Below, piece by piece: positions 1 to 7,921 of a DNA stretch of 14,671 nucleotides. The stretch is from Pirellulaceae bacterium (lineage in GTDB: Bacteria > Planctomycetota > Planctomycetia > Pirellulales > Pirellulaceae). The notes under the pieces were generated by a model, which made no database searches, was not told where the DNA came from, and saw only the letters and a list, made by a program, of their open reading frames with translations. Positions within the stretch are counted from its first letter, which is position 1, and every line of letters starts with the position of its first letter. The DNA lies in assembly GCA_020846515.1 (NCBI GenBank), contig JADLDX010000938.1, forward strand, positions 1 through 14,671. The letters run 5' to 3'. The position numbers and the translations under genes were made by a program.

Positions 1-3000
1 TCGTAGTCGTACTTCCAATCACCTTGCAGCGTACTCATAGTCCGCCGCCATCCGAGGGCGTCGTAGGTAATGTTGAACTGCGAATTGATATGGCCATCCG
101 ACGCAAAATTCGTCAACTGCGATACCTGCCCTGCCGCATCATACTGACGAGTTTCATAAGTACCATTGCCACGGCTGGTCCGGATCAAGCGTCCGACAGC
201 GTCATAAGTATGTCGCTGAACCATGGCTCCATGTTTATCCGTGACATCCGCTAAACGCCCCAATGCATCGTAGCTGTAGTGGAGTTCGTAGCCGTCTGAC
301 CCCGTCAACTGCGTACGACGATTGGCATTGTCATAGCGGTAGCCCACCCAACGACCGTCCGGATAATCAATGCGGGTTAATCGGTCGGAAGTATCGTAGT
401 CCAATTGCGTCTGGCCACTGGCATCATTCGCTAGGGTCAGGCGTCCGATCGCATCGTAGCTATAAGTCTGGTGGGTGCCATCGGAAAACTCTCGATCGAC
501 AATGCGTCCCTGTAGATCGTATGATTGGTAGATTGTCTCTCGTCGACGATTGGTTTTGGTAATCAAGTCACCTGAACTATCGTACGTGAATTGTTCCTTC
601 GAACCATCGGCAAAGACGTTGGCCACTAAGTTGCCTTGGCGGTCGTATTCAAAGGCCATGCTGTTGCCGCGTCCATCGATAACTTTCGTAATGTCTCCGA
701 ACGGACTGTCATACTCAAAGTATTTGGTGACTCCCATCGGATCGAAAGATCTAATCAGATTTCCGCGGCTGTCGTACTGATAGTCATAGATTTGCCCATT
801 GGCATCATAGCTCCTAACCAGATTGTTATTGCCGTCGTAGACGTAGTAATAACTCCGGCTCAGGGCGTCGACGCTTTTGATCAAGCGGCCATGTTGATCT
901 AGAAAAAGCTGCGTATGATGGCCCAACGCATCGGTGCTAGTGATCTTTCCAATAGAATAGCTGTAAGCAATTCGCTCGCCTGCAGATTCGCCGCCTGAGT
1001 CGGCACAGACACAATGGGACGCACTCGCTAACCGTCCTAGGGCATCATATTGAAAAGCCCGCTCGACAGCTGCCGGGGCAACTATCGTCAGCAATGCATG
1101 GCGTGTGACAGGGTTCGAACCCAGATCATAAGTGTAGGTGGTAACCTGACCAGCACGATCGGTGACTTGAATTAAATGCTCGCCGGCAGCGTCATAGCCA
1201 TAGAGTGTTTTTCTCCCCAGGGAGTCGCTGATCGATGCCAAGCGGCCGACAGAGTTGTATTCAAAAGTAAACGCGCCCATGGGATGTTGCAAACCAACTA
1301 ACCTGCCATTGGCATAAACTGCCTGCACACGTTCTCCATGAGTATCTTCCACGTAATCGAAACGGCCATCCGTTCGATAGTGCGTTAGCTCGCCGGATTT
1401 CTCGCGCAGCAAGTATCCAGCGTCATCTTGTTTAAGAACAGCGTAATCTCCGGGTTCCGCAAAAATGCCACCACGCACGTCGGGTTGAAATCGACGCTGT
1501 GTACCGTTGGAATCCGTAACCACCAATATGCCCGTGTCATTCTCGACGGCTAACGTGTTTTCCCAGATACCGTTCAGTTTCCACCCCCACCCAAACAAGC
1601 CCATCCGATTGCGGCCGACGAGCGTTGGCGCGAAAGATCGCTCGAGAATCAAGTCATTTCCGGGCAGTTGAATGCGCCCGTCAATAACCGAGGAGAGCGA
1701 CGCAATAGGTGTTAGACCAACGGCCTGTTGGACCAGGAACGGCCACAATTGGGTGACGGAATTCACCTGAACGCCCAATCGGCCTAGATACTCCGCTTGC
1801 GCGGACAGCGATCGAACATAGTCGCCCCATGTATCACCGACCATCTGGCGAAGATTGGGCAGCAACGCATGCCAGAGTTCGTCGTCCATTTGAGGCGGCC
1901 GCAGCCGATCCTGGAGCGGATCGGCAAAATGCGAAGTCGTCTTGATCGAAGACCAACTATACGCTTGCCGATCCCCTTGCCACTTTTCGTGAGCATGCAG
2001 TTCGGCGAGCGTGCCAGTAAACGACCAGGTTTCTACCAATTGAATAGGGTCTGGACTACATCCGGCTCCCGAGCATATGGAACCGAAGGCTGGATTGACA
2101 TAATTCTCAACGAGGAACTGATCCATGCGGGTGGTCCAGTTTAGCGGACGCGCGTCGTCGGCACTTAATGTGTCGAGCGATAGATGCAGCTCGCCCCAAA
2201 CGGTCGGCTTGACCCAGATAGGCAGTTCCACTTGTTCGCCTGGTCCCAAGATACCTGGTGTTCGTCCTTGAGCCAAAATTTGAAGCGTTTCCGAGTACCC
2301 ATCGGCTATTGCCGACCCACTCCAAGCGGCTTGCACAAGGTTGTCACCGTTCGCACTAAACAATGCATGTTGGTCACTGCCAATCGTTAGAAGGGGCGCC
2401 GCGATCGATGTGTCGCCGTCATTTCGGTAAGCAATCGACATGGAAGATATGAAGCCGAACCGGGCGGTAGCTGGCGGACGCAGCTGTGCGAAAAATCGCC
2501 CACCAACCGAGCCGTCAGACACTGTCAGTGCCCCTGCCAATTCTGAGCTCTGTCCGCCAGTTTGTGAAACGCGCAGCGTATAAAGACCGACTGGTAATAA
2601 CCCTGCCGCGAAACGACCAGTGGCCTGTGTTAGCGTATCGATAGTCACCGAAGTTGCCACGATTTCCGCACCCGACTGGGAAACCACTGCCACCTTTGTG
2701 TCTTGATTGAAGCCGGCGCCTTCTAACGTCAACACCGTTTCAGCCAAGCGTACCACCTTGGTTGGACTGACCGCAGTGAGGAATATAGCTGAAGCATCTG
2801 CTTGCAAAGTAAACGCGGTGCCGCTGGATGAAGCAGCACTAACTAACAAGATATACCACGTGCCTTCAGCGGCAGCGGGCACCAATACGCTGGCATCGGC
2901 TGCGTCCCCGGACGATCGAAATTGATAATCTTCTCGCGTTGGCGGAACTGCATAGCGCACGTAAATCTGATTGCGGTCTGTATCAACACTGTCATCCAAA

Positions 3001-6000
3001 TGAATAAACAAGCGTTCTCCGCCAGCGACTTGCACTTGAAACAAGCTAGACGACTGTGATCCGGCAAGCTTACCCGAGAAGGGTACTCCGACACTCAACG
3101 TTGCTTCTGCCGTTTGCTTGAGCATCATGGAATAGGAACCGATTGCGTCCCGGAGCGTGGCGACCTCCAAATGGTAGGTGCCTGCAAATGGCAATGTGAT
3201 TAACGGTGAATCGCCGCCAAGTTCCGTAAAACCAACCCAATCGTTGGGGCCGCGCAATTGGAAGACGAACGCCGAGTTGGTCGATTCAATCAGATCGAAT
3301 TGCACCTGTTGCCCTGCGTTGGCTGTAAAACTCCAGCGATCGACATTAAGAGGCGATTCGATGGTCCCGATAACGCGTTGGTTCAGCGGCAGCACATATG
3401 TATCCGCACTGGCATCGTAAAGCGACAAGTGATAATTGCCAACCAACTCAGGTTGAGTGCCAGGCGCTCGAACAACAATCTTGTAAATTCCATCCATAGG
3501 CAGTTGTATGGCCAACATGCGAACCATATCGCTTGCAGAACTGCTCACTCCGCTTGCGATAACATTGTTGAACGGATCGCGAATCTCAGCCTCAATCCAC
3601 AGAATGGCTGGTTGGGCTGGGGGAAAAGACGCTGGACCACCTGGATCCACGCTAAGGGTAACGGCGCTACCCGCCCGACCATGAAAGCTCCATTCATCCT
3701 GTTGTCCATCCACCGTAATGCGGCCGGACGCGTGCTTGTTGACAGGTATGAGTCCTCCGTCAGGCAACTGTTGTACGCTTCCTCCAACTACGCTGCCCCT
3801 GATGTCGACAACCCGTGCATAAACGTGCAGCGATTGAAGGTCGAGTGTTGCATTTTCGTTTACAACCAGCGTGTCCAAGTAGAGCGCCTCGTGCCCATTA
3901 CCCAAAGCATTGTCATGCACATCGCTCAGTTGAACTGAGCTACCAGCAGATATCGTCAGCGTTCCAAGCAGAAAATTGCCATTGAGGCTCTCGGGTGTGG
4001 CACCACGGTCGGCGCTCATGACTTCTAAAGTAAACGGCAACGTTCCGCGATCGCTAATTATCTGGGTAACTCCCTCCAATGTAAATTGGTCCGCGTTTGA
4101 GCTACTACTCTGCCAGAAGTTTCCTAGTACAACATCCAGAGGTACATTCGGGCTGGAACGCACGATACCCGGCCCCTGAATCGAGCACTCCACAAACGCG
4201 AAATAGCCCTCTTGCAAGTCAAAAACCCCTTGGTTGTCTACCAGCAGATTCTGCATGCGCGCGCCCACGGAACCGCCACTAGTCACGCGAATCTCGCCGG
4301 CGTTGACCAGCGTCCTGGAGGCACCGTCGTAAACTCCTTGAATCGAACACTCCAAGACTTTCACAAGTCCATAGTTTTCGAGCCTCCCTTGATCAATCGA
4401 TAGAGTGCCCAGGCCGCCAATCGTCACTACGCCACGATTGATCAAAGTTCGATTGAGAAATAACGGCAATCCGGTTTGTATGACAAGATTCGCGGAAGGA
4501 TTTACGCGAATTGCGCCTGCACCGGAGATTCGGGCTCCATTCCACTCGGCATATTTCGAAACAATCAAGTCTCCAGCTCCGCTGATGTCCGCATCGCGAA
4601 GCATCACGAGTATTGGAGATTGCAAAGGGCCGTTCAAGATCATTCGACCATTCACCTGAATTGCACCCGACGATACGATCGCACCTACAGGCAATGTATG
4701 GGTACCGGGTTCGAACGCCACGCCACCAGCAGAATTGATCACCGATTTGGCATCGTATAGAAACTTATCGCCAATGACCAATTCGCCGTCAGCCAAAACA
4801 TTGATGCCGTTTCCGGCCGCATTGCGCCCGCCACCGACTAAACCAAGGCTGCCAGTTATCACATCTATCGAACCATAGTTCTCCATGTATACATTAAACG
4901 ACACGTAGTTGTATGCGCTCCAGCCATTGCCTCGCTTGATGAATCTTCCGCGATTTAGAAACACATTGGTGTCACCTTGCCCGATACCAGACGCCAACAG
5001 ATAAGTGCTGCTGGTATCGACAGTGAACTGCCCAAAGTTCTGAAAGGTGGCGCCCATCATGTTGAGGTCACCCGCACTCCAAGTCGCCGTGCCGTAGTTG
5101 TCGACATTGCGACCGATGACGCCGCCGCCAAAGTTGAGCTTCGCGCCTGATTCGATGATAGTGGTGCCGCTACCCAACATCGTTCCATTCCTCCACTCCA
5201 TCAAGCGTGAAATGGTGACATCGCCCGATGCTTTTAACGTTCCATCTAACAGTAGATCATTTGTGACAACCGCACCGGTTACCTCTAGTGTGGAAAAATT
5301 TTTGATGTGAATTACTTCGGTCGAAATCGAAAAGCCTATCTGGACGGAACCATTCACTTCCAGTCCCTTGGCCACTAGCACTGAACTACTTGGCAGCACA
5401 TGCGTGCCATCTATCAACGCAACGCCAGCGGCAGAATGGATACTCGAGTTGTCGTCGTATAGAAAACGATCGCCAATGACCAATTCACCGTCAGCCAAGA
5501 CATTGATGCCGTTTCCGGCCGCATTGCGCCCGCCACCGACTAAACCAAGGCTGCCAGTTATCACATCTATCGAACCATAGTTCTCCATGCGTACATTAAA
5601 CGACACGTAGTTGTATGCGCTCCAGCCATTGCCTCGCTTGATGAATCTTCCGCGATTTAGAAAGACATTGGTGTCACCTTGCCCGATACCAGACGCCAAC
5701 AGATAGGTGCTGCTGGTATCGACAGTGAACTGCCCAAAGTTCTGAAAGGTGGCACCCATCATGTTGAGGTCACCTGCGTCCCAAAGCGCCGTGCCGTGGT
5801 TGTCGACGTTGCGAGCGATAACGCCTCCATGAAAGTTGAGCGTTCCCCCGAACGACACCGATGTTGTGCCACTACCCGACATCGTGCCATAGTACCACTC
5901 TGTAGTCTGCTTCAGTATTAAGTTTCCAGAACCCGTCAACTCGCTGTTCTGAAAAGTGAAGTTGGCATCGATGGTCGAGTCACTGGAAAGCTCGAGAGTC

Positions 6001-6296
6001 GCATTCGTCAAGACGATTGTGGCGTAAGACGTCAGACTATGCACACTTTGCAGCCCACTGGCGATACGAACCACGCGTCCAGGACTGTCCGATATGAGCA
6101 CGTCATCTTGCGCGCTCGGAACAGCCGAACTGCTCCAATTCAGTGGATCGATCCAACTCTGCCCGTCGCCTACTCCAGTCCAGAACATCGTAGCCATTAC
6201 GCAGCGAAGTTCGAGTCGTTCAAAACTGGCGCGTCGTCTCGAACTTACGCGACACCGTTCTCGCCTGAGACGATTCGCCGTTCTTCCTAATTGCAT
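1..6296 (-). CDS. Giant multidomain YD/RHS-repeat surface protein, 5' part (C-terminus beyond left edge)
   Basis: Reading the minus strand from ATG at 6296, I found no stop codon to position 1, giving at least 2098 residues. An in-frame TAG lies about 30 nt upstream, and AAAGGA sits about 10 nt before the ATG, so the start is well placed. Approximate layout: 1-35, Arg-rich with FERLELRCVMA (25-35), like the planctomycete LEPR-XLL N-terminus; 39-840, beta-rich repeats opening with WTGVGDGQSW, probably a solenoid; 851-955, 967-1060 and 1065-1167, three PPC-like beta-sandwich domains; 1175-1259, IPT/TIG-like; 1270-1385, Ig-like; 1540-1605, DUF6531-like (LPGNDLILERSF, then GWGWKLNG); 1680-2098, YD repeats such as YDALGRLA and YDAVGRLI. 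RHS proteins are secreted or surface shells, sometimes carrying a C-terminal toxin; that end is not visible here. Cysteine pairs occur near residues 1411 (CSGAGC) and 1763 (CVC). Domain limits are read by eye. The coding call is firm; the function is unknown. Confidence 0.92.
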   Translation of the reverse strand, partial: MQLGRTANRLRRERCRVSSRRRASFERLELRCVMATMFWTGVGDGQSWIDPLNWSSSAVPSAQDDVLISDSPGRVVRIASGLQSVHSLTSYATIVLTNATLELSSDSTIDANFTFQNSELTGSGNLILKQTTEWYYGTMSGSGTTSVSFGGTLNFHGGVIARNVDNHGTALWDAGDLNMMGATFQNFGQFTVDTSSTYLLASGIGQGDTNVFLNRGRFIKRGNGWSAYNYVSFNVRMENYGSIDVITGSLGLVGGGRNAAGNGINVLADGELVIGDRFLYDDNSSIHSAAGVALIDGTHVLPSSSVLVAKGLEVNGSVQIGFSISTEVIHIKNFSTLEVTGAVVTNDLLLDGTLKASGDVTISRLMEWRNGTMLGSGTTIIESGAKLNFGGGVIGRNVDNYGTATWSAGDLNMMGATFQNFGQFTVDTSSTYLLASGIGQGDTNVFLNRGRFIKRGNGWSAYNYVSFNVYMENYGSIDVITGSLGLVGGGRNAAGNGINVLADGELVIGDKFLYDAKSVINSAGGVAFEPGTHTLPVGAIVSSGAIQVNGRMILNGPLQSPILVMLRDADISGAGDLIVSKYAEWNGARISGAGAIRVNPSANLVIQTGLPLFLNRTLINRGVVTIGGLGTLSIDQGRLENYGLVKVLECSIQGVYDGASRTLVNAGEIRVTSGGSVGARMQNLLVDNQGVFDLQEGYFAFVECSIQGPGIVRSSPNVPLDVVLGNFWQSSSSNADQFTLEGVTQIISDRGTLPFTLEVMSADRGATPESLNGNFLLGTLTISAGSSVQLSDVHDNALGNGHEALYLDTLVVNENATLDLQSLHVYARVVDIRGSVVGGSVQQLPDGGLIPVNKHASGRITVDGQQDEWSFHGRAGSAVTLSVDPGGPASFPPAQPAILWIEAEIRDPFNNVIASGVSSSASDMVRMLAIQLPMDGIYKIVVRAPGTQPELVGNYHLSLYDASADTYVLPLNQRVIGTIESPLNVDRWSFTANAGQQVQFDLIESTNSAFVFQLRGPNDWVGFTELGGDSPLITLPFAGTYHLEVATLRDAIGSYSMMLKQTAEATLSVGVPFSGKLAGSQSSSLFQVQVAGGERLFIHLDDSVDTDRNQIYVRYAVPPTREDYQFRSSGDAADASVLVPAAAEGTWYILLVSAASSSGTAFTLQADASAIFLTAVSPTKVVRLAETVLTLEGAGFNQDTKVAVVSQSGAEIVATSVTIDTLTQATGRFAAGLLPVGLYTLRVSQTGGQSSELAGALTVSDGSVGGRFFAQLRPPATARFGFISSMSIAYRNDGDTSIAAPLLTIGSDQHALFSANGDNLVQAAWSGSAIADGYSETLQILAQGRTPGILGPGEQVELPIWVKPTVWGELHLSLDTLSADDARPLNWTTRMDQFLVENYVNPAFGSICSGAGCSPDPIQLVETWSFTGTLAELHAHEKWQGDRQAYSWSSIKTTSHFADPLQDRLRPPQMDDELWHALLPNLRQMVGDTWGDYVRSLSAQAEYLGRLGVQVNSVTQLWPFLVQQAVGLTPIASLSSVIDGRIQLPGNDLILERSFAPTLVGRNRMGLFGWGWKLNGIWENTLAVENDTGILVVTDSNGTQRRFQPDVRGGIFAEPGDYAVLKQDDAGYLLREKSGELTHYRTDGRFDYVEDTHGERVQAVYANGRLVGLQHPMGAFTFEYNSVGRLASISDSLGRKTLYGYDAAGEHLIQVTDRAGQVTTYTYDLGSNPVTRHALLTIVAPAAVERAFQYDALGRLASASHCVCADSGGESAGERIAYSYSIGKITSTDALGHHTQLFLDQHGRLIKSVDALSRSYYYVYDGNNNLVRSYDANGQIYDYQYDSRGNLIRSFDPMGVTKYFEYDSPFGDITKVIDGRGNSMAFEYDRQGNLVANVFADGSKEQFTYDSSGDLITKTNRRRETIYQSYDLQGRIVDREFSDGTHQTYSYDAIGRLTLANDASGQTQLDYDTSDRLTRIDYPDGRWVGYRYDNANRRTQLTGSDGYELHYSYDALGRLADVTDKHGAMVQRHTYDAVGRLIRTSRGNGTYETRQYDAAGQVSQLTNFASDGHINSQFNITYDALGWRRTMSTLQGDWKYDY
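4754..5139 (-). repeat. Internal duplication, copy 2 (within RHS-protein gene)
   Basis: This 386-bp segment matches 5456-5841 at a constant offset of 702 bp (234 codons, in frame). I count about 24 mismatches, roughly 94% identity, concentrated at the two ends. It encodes residues about 387-515 of the giant protein. The conserved peptide includes NMMGATFQNFGQF and FIKRGNGWSAYNY. Confidence 0.92.
5456..5841 (-). repeat. Internal duplication, copy 1 (within RHS-protein gene)
   Basis: Partner of the copy at 4754-5139, encoding residues about 153-281. Protein-level similarity continues beyond the DNA repeat: both copies are preceded by a GTM-x-GSGTT motif and followed by a FLYD...THxLP segment. 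The module is therefore about 234 residues long, and only its core is nearly identical at DNA level. A much more diverged third module appears around residues 560-650 (WNGARISGAGAIRV). Confidence 0.92.
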
Positions 6297-6484
6297 GCTC
6301 AAGATTCCTTTGGAACACAGGTGCTAAACTTGCTCTACGCACAATTTTCGGCGCCTGTTTCCTCCCGCCTATCGATACGGGAACCATATTTCTCTTGGTG
6401 GAATCCTCTAGGTTTTTGTGGCTAAGCATGTAAATGCGTCCGATTCAGTGCAATCAGCTTCGGGCATCAGAGCTGTGACAAAGC

Positions 6485-7522
6485 TCAGTCATCCTGGCCA
6501 ACTCGAACGACCAGCTTGCCGACGTTCTTTCCGCTCAGTAAGCCGATGAAGGCGTCAGGGGCTTGTTCCAGTCCATCGACTACGTCTTCCAGAAATTTAA
6601 TCTTGCCTTCCTTGACCCATGGAGTCATCGCCGCGGTGAACTCGGCAAAGCGTGAACCATAGTCGTCGAAGATAATGAACCCCTGAGCTTTGATGCGACG
6701 GGTCAAAAGTATTTGCATCAGCAGGGACAAACGATCCGGACCATTTGGCAGTTCCGTGTCGTTATAGTGTGCAATCAATCCACACACCGGTACCCTGGCT
6801 TTGGTGTTCAGCAGCGGCAGAACCGCATCAAACACTTTGCCTCCCACGCTTTCAAAATACACATCGATTCCCTTGGGACAAGCCTTCTTAAGTTGGTCGG
6901 AAAAATCCTTAGCATGATGGTCGATACACAAATCGAAGCCAAACGTTTCTGTACCGATCTTGCATTTTTTCGGTCCGCCCGCGACCCCGACCACTCGGCA
7001 ACCTTTCAATTTAGCGACTTGCCCAACCACCGAGCCAACCGCGCCGGTCGCTGCTGCCATGACGACGGTCTCTCCGGCGTGCGGTTGCCCGATATCCAGC
7101 AGGCCCATGTATGCTGTGAATCCTGGCATCCCCAATACACCACGCGCGAGAGAAGGGTGCTCAAGCTGCTTGCCCAACGGCATCAGTCCGGAACCGTCGG
7201 ATACGCAATAGTCTTGCCAGCCGGCATTGGCCAGCACCCAATCACCTTTGGTATAGTCCTGATGTTTTGAGTCGATCACACGACAAACGGCACCGCCTAC
7301 CATGACCTCGCCAATGGCAACCGGCGGTGCGTACGATGGCTTATCGCTCATTCGCCCACGCATGTATGGGTCCAACGACAAAAAGACAGTGCGCAGTACG
7401 ACTTCACCGGTCTTAGCCTGTGGGACTTCAAGCGTCTCTAAACGAAAATTCTCGGGCACCGGAGCACCCTGCGGACGCGAGTTCAAAACGATGCGTCGAT
7501 TCTGGCTGTTGGTTTGATTCAT
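6485..7522 (-). CDS. curA: NADPH-dependent MDR-family reductase, CurA type
   Basis: This 345-residue protein belongs to the zinc-independent medium-chain dehydrogenase/reductase superfamily, in the leukotriene B4 12-hydroxydehydrogenase/prostaglandin reductase branch. Such enzymes are cytosolic and use NADPH to reduce the C=C bond of alpha,beta-unsaturated carbonyl compounds; E. coli CurA reduces curcumin. Visible marks are NRRIVLNSRPQGAPVPENF at 8-26, LSLDPYMRGRM at 48-58, LGMPGFTAYMGLLDIGQP at 130-147, the nucleotide-binding AATGAVGS at 157-164 and CRVVGVAGG at 175-183. An in-frame ATG at 7627 would add 35 residues. I chose 7522 because it gives the usual 345-residue length and begins at the family's conserved N-terminus; no strong Shine-Dalgarno sequence is visible. 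The gene is divergent from the SDR at 7922, and the RHS gene follows 188 bp downstream on the same strand. I saw no convincing terminator in that gap. The physiological substrate is unknown. Confidence 0.93.
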   Translation of the reverse strand: MNQTNSQNRRIVLNSRPQGAPVPENFRLETLEVPQAKTGEVVLRTVFLSLDPYMRGRMSDKPSYAPPVAIGEVMVGGAVCRVIDSKHQDYTKGDWVLANAGWQDYCVSDGSGLMPLGKQLEHPSLARGVLGMPGFTAYMGLLDIGQPHAGETVVMAAATGAVGSVVGQVAKLKGCRVVGVAGGPKKCKIGTETFGFDLCIDHHAKDFSDQLKKACPKGIDVYFESVGGKVFDAVLPLLNTKARVPVCGLIAHYNDTELPNGPDRLSLLMQILLTRRIKAQGFIIFDDYGSRFAEFTAAMTPWVKEGKIKFLEDVVDGLEQAPDAFIGLLSGKNVGKLVVRVGQDD

Positions 7523-7560
7523 CAGTGGCTTCACTTCGAGTTTAAGATTTCTGGCAGGTC

Positions 7561-7573
7561 GTGATTGAATCAC
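7561..7573. promoter_or_regulatory. Perfect palindrome upstream of curA, candidate operator
   Basis: GTGATT-G-AATCAC is a perfect 6-bp inverted repeat with a 1-bp spacer, 38 bp upstream of the chosen curA ATG. Its position fits an operator or promoter-proximal factor site. No factor can be named from sequence alone. Confidence 0.4.
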
Positions 7574-7592
7574 ATTATTGTTGCAAGCTATT

Positions 7593-7637
7593 AGCAATCT
7601 GCTTAACAGCAATTTGACCGACAGCAATCTTCGTACC
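7593..7637. repeat. Three 15-bp direct repeats (iteron-like)
   Basis: The octamer AGCAATYT occurs at 7593, 7608 and 7623, exactly 15 bp apart. The 15-mers share AGCAAT, a T at position 8 and a C at position 15. They lie about 70-115 bp upstream of curA, on the far side of the 7561-7573 palindrome. The spacing suggests a multimeric transcription factor binding array, but this is inference. Confidence 0.5.
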
Positions 7638-7712
7638 CAATAGAGTTGTGCAGCACTGGCGTCCCGGTTGTTCGCCGAGAAAGCACAGACGAACTCGCAC
7701 GGCTCGTCGCCG

Positions 7713-7746
7713 ATTCGGTTTCAAGTCGATCAGACTTGAGCCGAAT
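7713..7746. promoter_or_regulatory. 34-nt inverted repeat / stem-loop in the curA-SDR intergenic region
   Basis: ATTCGG (7713-7718) pairs with CCGAAT (7741-7746), and TCAAGTC (7721-7727) pairs with GACTTGA (7733-7739). The loop is GATCA, with two unpaired T opposite one G between the stems. No T-run follows on either side, and the flanking genes point outwards, so a terminator is unlikely. It may be a large operator or part of an untranslated leader. Confidence 0.45.
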
Positions 7747-7868
7747 GGCAGCAAAGTTAAACGCAGGTTCAACGGGATAGTTAATGAACATGCCCTAGCG
7801 ATGTCATATGGCATGCCTTGTGCTATGGATAGTACCCGGTGAAACCGTTCGTCCCTCCACCGAATGCG

Positions 7869-7882
7869 CAGTCAGTTGACTG
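7869..7882. promoter_or_regulatory. Perfect palindrome upstream of the SDR gene, candidate operator
   Basis: CAGTCA-GT-TGACTG is a perfect 6-bp inverted repeat with a 2-bp spacer. It ends 39 bp before the chosen SDR ATG, almost the same distance as the palindrome upstream of curA, but the sequence differs. The right half overlaps a TTGACT hexamer (7877-7882) that resembles a -35 box; no good -10 box follows at the right spacing. Confidence 0.4.
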
Positions 7883-7921
7883 ATGCTCATTCGTCAGATC
7901 CAAACCAGAGAAAGTACGCAA

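Larger units (their letters stand above)
7523..7921. other. Divergent intergenic region between curA and the SDR gene
   Basis: This 399-bp spacer holds no ORF with recognisable protein character. It must contain the promoters of both divergent genes, but I could not identify confident -35/-10 pairs. It is dense in repeats: a palindrome at 7561-7573, three direct repeats at 7593-7637, a stem-loop at 7713-7746 and a second palindrome at 7869-7882. Confidence 0.6.

Noticed and set aside
1110..1122. GGTTCGAACC, resembling a tRNA T-arm; similar GGTTCGAAC near 4709
   Set aside because: Both lie inside the continuous RHS coding frame, and no acceptor, D or anticodon stems surround them.
3258..3938. 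226-codon plus-strand open frame opposite the RHS gene
   Set aside because: It is antisense to a continuous minus-strand frame with clear PPC-like domains, and its translation shows no domain, signal or repeat character.
6220..6429. 69-codon minus-strand frame overlapping the start of the RHS gene
   Set aside because: It overlaps the RHS N-terminus in another frame, has no recognisable features, and the RHS start has its own ribosome binding site.
6713..7270. 185-codon plus-strand open frame opposite curA
   Set aside because: It is antisense to a highly conserved MDR reductase, and its translation looks like a shadow of the coding strand.
7523..7627. 35-residue N-terminal extension of curA from ATG 7627
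   Set aside because: The family's conserved N-terminus begins at 7522 with the standard length. The extension would also cover the palindrome and part of the direct repeats.
7575..7842. Small overlapping open frames on both strands in the curA-SDR spacer
   Set aside because: No ribosome binding sites and no protein-like composition were seen; the region is better explained as regulatory DNA.
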